Source: Bacteroidia bacterium
GTDB lineage: Bacteria; Bacteroidota; Bacteroidia; Bacteroidales; GCA-2748055
Direction of reading: 5' to 3'
Assembly: GCA_030596245.1 (NCBI GenBank)
Contig: JAUVKN010000174.1
Coordinates: 1-8,795, forward strand
DNA: 8,795 nt
Shown: positions 1 through 7,800 of the stretch, one piece after another
Layout of the letters: each line of letters starts with the position of its first letter
Numbering within the stretch: position 1 is the stretch's first letter
Position numbers and translations under genes: made by a program
The notes under the pieces: model-generated
Told to the model about the DNA's origin: nothing
The model's input: the letters and a program-made list of their open reading frames with translations, nothing else
Database searches by the model: none

Positions 1-1
1 T

Positions 2-1465
2 GAATTTGAACCCCGTTTTACCCAGCATTCATTTCGCTATGTACAAGCGACAGGACTCTCTTATAAACCTGCTATTGAAGATCTCCAGGGGAAATGGGTG
101 CATACAGATATCGGGCAAGCCGGAACCTTTGAATGTTCCAACGAGTCGCTGAACAAGATACAGAAGGCCATCGTAAGGGGATACCGGAATTACATCCTTC
201 ACCACCCACAGGATCCCCTGCGCGAGAAAATGGGCTGGACACAGGATGTATGGAACATGTTTGAAGCGGGCGCCTATAACTTCGAAGTGGCCAGAGTATA
301 CCGGAAATGGTTTTACGATTTCCTGGATGCCCAGGATCCCAACGGACACGTTCCGCCGGTCATCCCGGCCAATTACTGGGGACGGACTACCCCTGAAGGA
401 GATCCGGGTCGCATGTCGGATCCATGGTGGGGAGGGGCAATGGTATATCTTCCCTGGTTCCTTTATGAGTATTACGGAGACCTCACTGTCCTGGAGAAGG
501 GTTTCCCGGCCATGAAAGATTATGTGGATTATATAGGGACTACAGCCGAAGACTACCTGGTATCCTGGACTCTGGGCGACTGGGGCGATGTATCGCATAT
601 GGAAAAGGGAGGTTTATACAGACTTACCCCCGTAGTGGAATCGTCCACCTGTGCTTTTTATTACCTGTCAACCCTCATTCATAAAGCGGCAATCCTGCTT
701 GGGATGAAGGAGGATGCAGAAAAGTACGAAGAACTGGCAGGAAATATCAAAAATAGTTTCAATGACCATTTCTTTAATGAAAAGGAGGGGATCTATCAGA
801 CACTGAGTCAGAGTGCCCAGGTCCTGCCGCTCTATTTAGGTATGGTCCCGCAGGAGCACGAAGATGAGGTTCTGAATTGGATTGTTGAGGATATAAAAAA
901 ACACGACAATCATCTGACAACCGGTTTTGTGGGCATCCTGCCCCTGCTGGACGAGCTCTCCAACCGTGGCCGTACGGATATTGCTTATTTACTTGCCAGC
1001 CAGGAAACATATCCAAGCTGGTATTATATGCTGAAAGACGGGGGTACCACCATCACGGAATACTGGGACCCGGACCGGGGCTCAAAAAACATCGTCAACC
1101 TGGGCGGACCGCTGGGAGCATGGTTCTACAAGTACCTTGCAGGCATCCGGCCCTTGCAACCCTCGTTCAGGGAGTTTACCCTGCAGCCCTACTTTGCCGA
1201 GGAACTGGACTGGATGAAAGCCACCTTCCAATCACCCTGCGGAGAAATCAAGTCCCAATGGGAACGGAGCGAAAATGGTATTGACTATGAAGTAGTTATC
1301 CCAGTAAATACCCTGGCGCAGGTATCCCTGCCTGTCCCGGATGCATCTGGGATAAGCATTAACGGGAACCCATTGGGACCTGAAAATAATATTCAAATCA
1401 TAAAGGGAGAGCAAGCAGAAACGAGGTTTACACTGGGCTCGGGAAACTACCTGATCTTGTTTTGA
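2..1465 (+). CDS. Family 78 glycoside hydrolase (alpha-L-rhamnosidase-like), 3' part, 5'-truncated
   Basis: The frame is open from position 2 to the TGA at 1463-1465, giving 487 residues; the true start is off the left edge. A GTG at 98 is not the start, because the preceding codons already read as family sequence (PRFTQHSFRYVQATGL, the end of the beta-sandwich before the barrel). The (alpha/alpha)6 barrel follows with the landmarks REKMGWTQD (221-247), GDWGDV, HLTTGF, YPSWYYM and TTITEYW. A C-terminal beta domain begins near FREFTLQPYF and ends at 1462. Known members hydrolyse terminal alpha-L-rhamnose by inversion. The Glu of REK (224-226), the Asp of TQD (245-247) and the general-base-type Glu of TEYW (1058-1060) are present. 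The Asp expected four residues before the Arg is Gln (209-211), and the usual SxNH histidine reads SKNI. Family membership is secure; rhamnose specificity is inferred. It is probably co-transcribed with the next gene, 33 bp downstream. Confidence 0.9.
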   Translation, partial: EFEPRFTQHSFRYVQATGLSYKPAIEDLQGKWVHTDIGQAGTFECSNESLNKIQKAIVRGYRNYILHHPQDPLREKMGWTQDVWNMFEAGAYNFEVARVYRKWFYDFLDAQDPNGHVPPVIPANYWGRTTPEGDPGRMSDPWWGGAMVYLPWFLYEYYGDLTVLEKGFPAMKDYVDYIGTTAEDYLVSWTLGDWGDVSHMEKGGLYRLTPVVESSTCAFYYLSTLIHKAAILLGMKEDAEKYEELAGNIKNSFNDHFFNEKEGIYQTLSQSAQVLPLYLGMVPQEHEDEVLNWIVEDIKKHDNHLTTGFVGILPLLDELSNRGRTDIAYLLASQETYPSWYYMLKDGGTTITEYWDPDRGSKNIVNLGGPLGAWFYKYLAGIRPLQPSFREFTLQPYFAEELDWMKATFQSPCGEIKSQWERSENGIDYEVVIPVNTLAQVSLPVPDASGISINGNPLGPENNIQIIKGEQAETRFTLGSGNYLILF

Positions 1466-1498
1466 GATGAATTTTATGATAAATTAATATAAAAAAGT
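1466..1498 (+). other. 33-bp A/T-rich intergenic gap and translation start region
   Basis: The gap between the rhamnosidase-like gene and the next ATG is almost entirely A/T and ends in a run of A residues just before the start codon. It has no GGAGG-like Shine-Dalgarno sequence, which is usual for Bacteroidota, where A-rich leaders serve instead. I see no hairpin followed by a T run, so no terminator, and no convincing Bacteroidota promoter (-33 TTTG, -7 TAnnTTTG). This supports read-through from the upstream gene. Confidence 0.55.
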
Positions 1499-4400
1499 AT
1501 GAAAAAGTCTTTATGTCATCCTACGGTTACACTCCCATTCTCTTTACTTTTTTACATACTCTGGATCAGCCATAGTGTTTATGCTATGGATCCCCACGGG
1601 AACACCGCCTCCGACAGTGTGGCGGTCGATACCACCCTGGGTGAGTATTATTCCCGTTGGAGCCTGGAGGAGAATGCCTGGGATTCGAAGGGAAGCAACC
1701 ATGGCCTGGTGATCGGCGACCCCGTTTTCGTGAACAAAGATGTGATGGAAAACGATTTCGCCCTCTCTTTTGACGGGCTGGATGACCATGTGGCTATCAG
1801 TGACGATCCATCCCTGGAAGGAATGGACCAGTTCTGCTTCTCCTTCTGGGTAAAACCGGATGAACACCCTTCCGGCCCTGTGATGATCATGGGAAAAGAG
1901 ATGGCATACAGGGTACTGCTAACTCCCCAGGGAGGATATTCCTGGGTGATTGCTACAGAAAATAATCCATGGTATTCCCCAGGCACCCCTCTTTCAGGTC
2001 CCGGCATACTCGCAGAAGGAGAGTGGAATCACGTGGTGGCAGGATATGACGGTGGGCACTCTTACCTCTATCTGAACGGCCAGTTGGACGCAAAAAGCAC
2101 CCTGCTAACCGGCAATATTGTTGACAATGCCCTTCCCCTCACCTTTGCAAAAGGCAATGATACCAATGTAGGTTTTTTCGATGGTACACTGGACGATGTC
2201 AGGTATTACAGGATCATGCTGAGTGATTCAAGCGTACAACGGCTTTACAACCTTTATCCACTCACTGATACCATCACTGCTCCACCTGAGGATACGATTT
2301 CAGGGGTTCAATGGAGAGTGACAGAGATCGACTTCAGCAGCATGAAAGCCTATACGAACAACTTTTATGATGTGGACCTCGATGTCGTCTTTACCCATTC
2401 GGACGGCACTACATTCACAGTCCCGGCATTCTGGAACGGTGGAAATCAATGGAAGGTACGTTTCGCACCCACACTGACCGGTGATTGGAGCTACCAGACC
2501 ATTTGCTCAGATGAAACCAACACGAGCCTGCACGCCCTGACAGATACCTTTAGCTGTGAACCCTACACCGGGGACCAGGCCCTGTACCAGCATGGCTTCG
2601 TGAAGACCACTCCCGATAAGCGATATTTTACCTACGCCGACGATACCCCCTTCTTCTACCTGGGAGACACGCACTGGAACATTCCCGCGAATAGCTACGA
2701 GAACTTTAAGACCATTATTGACAAAAGGGTTGAACAAAAATTTACGGTGATCCAGTCAGAACCGCTGGGTACTGGTTACACCCTCTGGGACGGATTTTCG
2801 GAAAGCGACCTCCTGGGCTTTGCCAGGCTGGATGAACGCTTTAAGTACGTAGCGGAAAAGGGGCTGGTCCACACCAATGCCCAGCTTTTCTTCGTATCCG
2901 AACTGGGTCACAAATGGGACAGCTATACCGATACCTACCTGGAAAAGCTTTGCAGGTACTGGGTGGCCAGGTACAGCGCCTACCCGGTCATGTGGACCAC
3001 CGCACAGGAGTGTGACAATGATTTCTATGTCGAAAGAGACGTCCATGACTGGTGGGATGTGAATACCAATCCATGGAAAACGGTCGCTAATTATATGCAT
3101 CATTACGACCCCTATAAGCATCCCCAAACGGCACATATGGAAGCTACAAGTTATACTTTAGCATCACAGTCTTCATTCAGAGATCTGCCCGGACATTCGT
3201 GGTTTGCAGCGCAATGGTCCCCAATAAAGAATGGTCAATTGAATTTCAGTATTCCTCGAGATTTCTGGAATAACGGGCAAGATAAACCAATTGTTAACTA
3301 TGAAGGGCATTATGACCATTTGTGGACCAACCATTTCGGTGCCAGAATGCAAGGCTGGACCGCCTTCCTCAATGGCATGTGCGGCCATGGATACGGAGCC
3401 ATTGACATCTGGCTCTACAACAGCACCTATAATATGGATGAACCATCTGTGGTATATGGTATTACAATCAGTGTGGAAGATAAACAAACCAAGTGGGATG
3501 AAAGCCTTGAATTTCCTTCCGCATATCAAATGGGCTATATGCACGCTTTCTTTCAATCCATAGCGTGGTGGAAACTAACCCCTCGATTTTACGACAGGAA
3601 TTGGTTTAGTAATGATGGTTCCTGGTATTCCCTGGCAAGCATTGACAACGACCTGTATGTGGCCTACTTCTATAATGTCAGCCCCTTCGTAACAAGCAGG
3701 GAGACGGGAGTGCTGAAAAACCTGGATGACGGGGATGTCTACCGGGCGCAATGGTATAATCCCCGGGAAGGCAGTTACATGCTCATCTCATCCTCCATCC
3801 AATCATCCGGAGGCCAGTGGATCATCCCTGAAAAGCCAGATACCCTTGACTGGGTCCTGCTGCTTACCAATGACTGGGGGCACCTGTCCAATAAGATGCT
3901 GGGCAGGTGGAGGCTGGAATCCAATGCCCAAGATGAACTGGGCAGCAATCACGGGACCATCGTGGGGAACGCCGCATACTCTGACACCGAGACCAGGGAG
4001 GGAGAATATAGCCTGGTGCTGGACGGGACAGACGATTATCTTAAGATTCCGGATCACCCCGTAATGAACGATCTTAATTCGTTCTGCATTGCATTCTGGA
4101 TGCGAAGCTATGACATCCCCGCCGATTCTTTAATCATCCTGGAAAAGGGGGAGGCATTCAGGCTCGTCCTGGACCATTCCGGAAGAGTGAGATCTTCCCT
4201 GGCCACGGCCAACCATCCATGGGGTTCCCCGGAAACTATCGTTCAGACCACCGAACCCATGGAGACCGATACCTGGTACCACATTGCCATGGGATATGAC
4301 GGCTCCTCGTCCAGCATCTATATCAACGGCAAACTGGCAGGAACCAGTGGCGACGTGCTCTCCGGGCAGTTGCTCAACAACACACAGGACCTGCTGATCG

Positions 4401-4798
4401 GCGCCTCTGCAGAGACCGGATGGGAGCTCCTGGCAGGACAGGTGGACGACCTGATCCTATTCAGGGAGATGCTGAGCGATTCAAGCGTACAACGGCTTTA
4501 CAACCTTTATCCACTTGATACCACCTCTTCCAGACCGGTGGATACGGAAATCGGCACCCTGGGCAACGAGGTGCTGCTTTTCCCCAATCCGGCCTTTGAT
4601 CAGGTCATCATCCAGGGATTGCCACCGCATGCCAGGATCTCGCTGTACTCCCTGCAGGGCGAACAGCTTTATGCAGAGATGCAGCCCGGAAGCACAGAGC
4701 ATACACTGGATGTCAGCGTGCTCCCTCCTGGTTTCTACATCCTGAGGATCAGGCAGGGGAAGCAATGGATCTCACGAAAACTGCTTATTGCAAATTAA
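1499..4798 (+). CDS. T9SS-exported LamG-DUF5060-DUF4038 (apiosidase-like) glycosidase, paralogue 1
   Basis: This complete 1099-residue protein starts with a signal peptide (about residues 1-29, ending SVYA), which fixes the ATG start. A Laminin_G_3-type LamG domain follows (about 50-255), then a DUF5060 beta-sandwich (about 270-358) and a DUF4038 barrel (about 363-690). The barrel opens with the family motif FFYLGDTHWN (Asp390). Glu504 (TTAQEC, with Asp506 nearby) and Glu602 (VNYEGHYD) are candidate catalytic acids by position; I could not verify them. A small beta domain like PF12904 (about 690-793) carries RAQWYNPREGSY and DTLDWVLLL. A second LamG (802-1005) and a T9SS sorting domain (1023-1099, with FPNP) complete it. 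DUF4038 includes the GH140 apiosidases, but other specificities are possible. The LamG domains probably bind carbohydrate. The protein should be secreted or held on the cell surface. The barrel's second half is more A/T-rich than its surroundings. Confidence 0.93.
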   Translation: MKKSLCHPTVTLPFSLLFYILWISHSVYAMDPHGNTASDSVAVDTTLGEYYSRWSLEENAWDSKGSNHGLVIGDPVFVNKDVMENDFALSFDGLDDHVAISDDPSLEGMDQFCFSFWVKPDEHPSGPVMIMGKEMAYRVLLTPQGGYSWVIATENNPWYSPGTPLSGPGILAEGEWNHVVAGYDGGHSYLYLNGQLDAKSTLLTGNIVDNALPLTFAKGNDTNVGFFDGTLDDVRYYRIMLSDSSVQRLYNLYPLTDTITAPPEDTISGVQWRVTEIDFSSMKAYTNNFYDVDLDVVFTHSDGTTFTVPAFWNGGNQWKVRFAPTLTGDWSYQTICSDETNTSLHALTDTFSCEPYTGDQALYQHGFVKTTPDKRYFTYADDTPFFYLGDTHWNIPANSYENFKTIIDKRVEQKFTVIQSEPLGTGYTLWDGFSESDLLGFARLDERFKYVAEKGLVHTNAQLFFVSELGHKWDSYTDTYLEKLCRYWVARYSAYPVMWTTAQECDNDFYVERDVHDWWDVNTNPWKTVANYMHHYDPYKHPQTAHMEATSYTLASQSSFRDLPGHSWFAAQWSPIKNGQLNFSIPRDFWNNGQDKPIVNYEGHYDHLWTNHFGARMQGWTAFLNGMCGHGYGAIDIWLYNSTYNMDEPSVVYGITISVEDKQTKWDESLEFPSAYQMGYMHAFFQSIAWWKLTPRFYDRNWFSNDGSWYSLASIDNDLYVAYFYNVSPFVTSRETGVLKNLDDGDVYRAQWYNPREGSYMLISSSIQSSGGQWIIPEKPDTLDWVLLLTNDWGHLSNKMLGRWRLESNAQDELGSNHGTIVGNAAYSDTETREGEYSLVLDGTDDYLKIPDHPVMNDLNSFCIAFWMRSYDIPADSLIILEKGEAFRLVLDHSGRVRSSLATANHPWGSPETIVQTTEPMETDTWYHIAMGYDGSSSSIYINGKLAGTSGDVLSGQLLNNTQDLLIGASAETGWELLAGQVDDLILFREMLSDSSVQRLYNLYPLDTTSSRPVDTEIGTLGNEVLLFPNPAFDQVIIQGLPPHARISLYSLQGEQLYAEMQPGSTEHTLDVSVLPPGFYILRIRQGKQWISRKLLIAN
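1646..2262 (+). repeat. LamG module type A (LamG1 of paralogue 1)
   Basis: This is one of three copies of a LamG subtype that starts with SRWSLE and contains ALSFDG-DDHV, DQFCFSFWV, WNHVVAGYDG and LTFAKGN. It ends DDVRYY-MLSDSSVQRLYNLYP. The signature matches Laminin_G_3 (ConA-like jelly-roll) domains. Such modules in secreted Bacteroidota enzymes usually bind glycans or act as spacers; the ligand here is unknown. Confidence 0.85.
2216..2262 (+). repeat. LamG tail repeat, copy 1 of 4
   Basis: This stretch of about 47 nt encodes MLSDSSVQRLYNLYP at the end of a LamG domain. Closely similar copies lie at 4469-4515, 5539-5585 and 8671-8717, all in frame and all followed by a Thr/Ser-rich linker. 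Most of the sequence is preserved at base level, including GATTCAAGCGT in every copy. Confidence 0.85.
3902..4468 (+). repeat. LamG module type B (LamG2 of paralogue 1)
   Basis: This second LamG subtype starts with GRWRLESNA and includes SLVLDGTDD, FRLVLDHSGRV, WYHIAMGYDG and LLIGASAETGW. It differs from type A throughout, yet its tail carries the type A ending MLSDSSVQRLYNLYP (from 4469). Confidence 0.85.
4469..4515 (+). repeat. LamG tail repeat, copy 2 of 4, on a type B LamG
   Basis: This is the same tail as in type A LamG domains, attached here to the type B LamG2 of paralogue 1 and followed by DTTSS and the sorting domain. It is the only copy of the tail on a type B module. Confidence 0.85.
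4565..4798 (+). other. Type IX secretion C-terminal sorting domain of paralogue 1
   Basis: The last 77 residues have the standard layout of the Por/T9SS type A sorting domain. NEVLLFPNP comes first, then a strand ending VIIQGLP, the ISLYSLQGEQLY strand pair, LPPGFYILRI, and a basic end (QWISRKLLIAN). In known systems this domain directs cargo across the outer membrane and is cleaved, often with attachment to surface lipopolysaccharide. It is the strongest evidence in the window for a T9SS-bearing Bacteroidota. Confidence 0.92.
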
Positions 4799-4806
4799 TC
4801 TGACAT
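4799..4806 (+). other. 8-bp gap between the two paralogues
   Basis: Only eight bases separate the TAA of the first paralogue from the ATG of the second. There is no room for a promoter or terminator and no Shine-Dalgarno sequence. Co-transcription, possibly with translational coupling, is the simplest reading. Confidence 0.6.
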
Positions 4807-7800
4807 ATGACAAAAAGCGAAATAAACAAACTGCTTAGAAGCATTGTGAATATTTACCTTCTCTTTCTGATTATTTCCGTTACAACCACCCGCTCTGTTT
4901 CCGGGTCGGGTGCCTGGGTTACGGAAACTGCCACCGACAGTGTGGTGGTCGATACCACCCTGAGTAACTATTATTCCCGTTGGAGCCTGGAGATGAATGC
5001 CTGGGATTCGAAGGGAAGCAACCATGGCCTGGTGATGGGCAACCCTGTTTTCGTGAGTGAAGATGTGATGGAAAACGATTTCGCCCTCTCTTTTGACGGG
5101 GTGGATGACCATGTGGCGATCAATGACGATCCATCCCTGGAAGGAATGGACCAGTTCTGCTTCTCCTTCTGGATAAAGCCGGATGGAATACCCTCCGACA
5201 TCTGTATGATCATGGGAAAAGAGATGGCATACAGGGTACTGCTAACTCCCCAGGGAGGATATTCCTGGGTGATCGCTACAGAGAACAACCCATGGTATTC
5301 CCCCGGCACACCTCTTTCAGGTCCCGGCATGCTCGCAGAAGGAGAGTGGAATCACATGGTGGCAGGATATGACGGTGGGCACTCTTACCTCTATCTGAAC
5401 GGCCAGTTGGACGCAAAAAGCACCCTGCTAACTGGCAATATTGTTGACAATTCCCTTCCCCTCACCTTTGCAAAAGGCAATGCCAGCAATGTAGGCTTTT
5501 TCGATGGTGCACTGGACGATGTCAGGTATTACAAGACCATGCTGAGTGATTCAAGCGTTCAACGGCTTTACAATCTTTATCCACTCACTGATACCACCAC
5601 TGCTCCACCTGAGGATACGATTTCAGGGGTTCAATGGAGAGTGACAGAGATCGACTTCAACAGCATGAAAGCCTATACAAACAACTTTTATGATGTGGAC
5701 CTCGATGTCCTCTTTACCCATTCGGACGGCACTACATTCACAGTCCCGGCATTCTGGAACGGTGGAAATCAATGGAAGGTACGTTTTGCTCCCACTTTGA
5801 CCGGTGAGTGGAGCTACCAGACCATTTGCTCCGATGAAACCAACACGAGCCTGCACGCCCTGACAGATACCTTTAGCTGTGAACCCTACACCGGGGACCA
5901 GGTCCTATACCAGCATGGCTTCGTGAAGACCACTCCCGATAAGCGATATTTTACCTACGCCGATGATACCCCCTTCTTCTACCTGGGAGACACGCACTGG
6001 AACATTTCCGCGAATAGTTACGAGAACTTTACGACCATTATCGACAAAAGGGTTGAGCAAAAATTTACGGTGATCCAGTCAGAACCGCTGGGTACTGGTT
6101 ACACCCTCTGGGACGGATTTTCGGAAAGCGACCTCCTTGGCTTTGCCAGGCTGGATGAACGCTTTGCATATGTGGCGGAACAGGGACTGGTCCACGTCAA
6201 TGCCCAGCTTTTCTTCGTATCCGAACTGGGTCACCAATGGGACAACTATACCGATGCCTACCTGGAAAAGCTTTGCAGGTACTGGGTGGCCAGGTACAGC
6301 GCCTACCCGGTCATGTGGACCACCGCACAGGAGTGTGACAATGATTTCTATGTCGAGAGAGGCACCCATGACTGGTGGGATGTGAATACCAATCCATGGA
6401 AAACGGTCGCCAACTTTGTCCACCAGTATGACCCCTACAAGCATCCCCAGTCGGCTCATATGGAAGGTACAACCTGGACCGTAGCCTCTCAATCTTCTTT
6501 CAGGGAGGTGCCCGGTCACTCCTGGTGGGCAGGGCAATGGAAACCGAAGAAAAACGGACAACTGAATTTTAATACTCCCAGGGATTTCTGGGAAAACGGA
6601 CAGGATAAACCCACAGTGAACTACGAAGGACATTACGACCACCTGGCAACCAACGAATTCGGGGCCAGGCAGCAGGGCTGGACCGCATTCCTGAACGGCA
6701 TGTTCGGCCATGGGTACGGGGCCATTGACATCTGGCTCTACGACAGCGACTACCAAATGGATGAAGCCTGGGTCGTGGACGGTATTTTGATCACACTGGA
6801 AGACAAACACACAAAATGGGATGTGAGCGTGGAATTCCCAGCCGCATACCAGATGGGTCATATGCATGATTTCTTCGATCAAATAGAATGGTGGAAACTG
6901 ATCCCCCGTTTTGATGATCCGGAGTGGTTCTCGGATGACGGTTCATGGTATTCCCTGGCAAGCATAGAAAACGAACTGTATGTGGCCTATTTCTATCAAA
7001 CCGGTCTTTTCACAACAAGCAGGGCCACCGGAACATTAAAAAACCTGGATGACGGGGAAACCTACCGGGCGCAGTGGTACAATCCCCGTGAGGGAAGCTA
7101 CTCGCTTATTTCATCTTCGATCCATTCAGCCGGAGGGTCATGGGTCATCCCGGAAAAACCCGATACCCTGGACTGGGTCCTGCTGCTTACCAATGACGGA
7201 GAAAGTGTAATGGATCATTCCGAGGGTCGGTGGAGGCTGGAATCCAATGCCCTGGATGAACTGGGCAGCAATCACGGGACCATCGTGGGGAACGCCGCAT
7301 ACTCTGACACCGAAACCCGGGAAGGGCTGTATAGCCTGGTGCTGGACGGGACAGACGATCAGTTCCTGATCCCGGACCATCCAGGCATAAACGACCTCGA
7401 TTCCTTTTGTATGGCTTTCTGGATGCGATTCGACGGGATTCCTGCCGATTCCATGATCCTCCTGGAAAAAGGAGAGGCATTCAGGCTCGTCCTGGACCAT
7501 TCCGGAAGAGTGAGATCTTCCCTGGCCACGGCCAACCATCCATGGGGTTCCCCGGGAACGATCGTTCAGACCACCGAACCCATGGAGGCCGGGAGCTGGT
7601 ACCATGTGGCCATGGGCTATGATGGCGCTGCATCCAGCATCTGTATCAATGGACAGCTGGCGGGAAACAGTGGCGAACTGCTCTCCGGACAGGTATTGAA
7701 TAACACAAATGAACTGATTCTCGGTGCCTCTGCAGAGACCGGATGGGAATTCTTCGCCGGACAGCTGGATGACCTGATCTTTTTCAGGAAGATGCCCGGC

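Larger units (their letters stand above)
1611..4470 (+). repeat. Tandem paralogous segment, copy 1
   Basis: This segment pairs with copy 2 at a constant distance of 3323 bp. I checked the distance at the start of the mature protein, GDTHWN, DWVLLL, the LamG2 start and an exact LamG2 run, so there is no net indel between these points. The first part, to about 3087, is about 95% identical over the 450 nt I compared, including the exact run 2934-3033. After that identity falls to roughly 77% in a 60-nt sample. Islands of exact identity return in LamG2, for example 3932-3990 and 4151-4232. Confidence 0.9.
4934..7793 (+). repeat. Tandem paralogous segment, copy 2
   Basis: This is the partner of the segment 3323 bp upstream. 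Exact runs matching copy 1 include 6257-6356 (barrel, through the AQEC motif), 7255-7313 and 7474-7555 (LamG2). The match stops at the 5' side just after the signal peptide. At the 3' side it stops at the last strand of LamG2, where this copy continues MPGPEAIAEL while copy 1 continues MLSDSSVQRL. Confidence 0.9.

Noticed and set aside
98..1465. GTG at 98 as the start of the rhamnosidase-like gene
   Set aside because: The frame is open back to position 2 and the upstream codons encode conserved family sequence (PRFTQHSFRYV), so the GTG is an internal valine.
1466..1498. Promoter or terminator in the gap before paralogue 1
   Set aside because: The 33 bp are A/T-rich, but I see no hairpin and no Bacteroidota promoter pair.
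1648..2007. Matched antisense frames at 1648-2007 and 4971-5330
   Set aside because: They are near-identical only because the sense LamG1 copies are; both are fully contained in real genes.
6137..6385. Small + strand frame inside the barrel of paralogue 2, also seen at 2877-3062 in paralogue 1
   Set aside because: It is out of frame with a clearly conserved catalytic domain, and its conservation follows from the duplicated sequence.
6079..6882. 267-codon open frame on the - strand
   Set aside because: It lies wholly antisense to the DUF4038 barrel of paralogue 2, has no recognisable domain, and a similar antisense frame appears in the paralogous segment (2756-3136), as expected for a shadow of conserved coding sequence.
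1611..7793. Assembly duplication as the explanation for the two paralogues
   Set aside because: The copies differ at many positions, have different leaders, and differ in domain content at the 3' end, so a simple assembly artefact is unlikely, although long reads would settle it.
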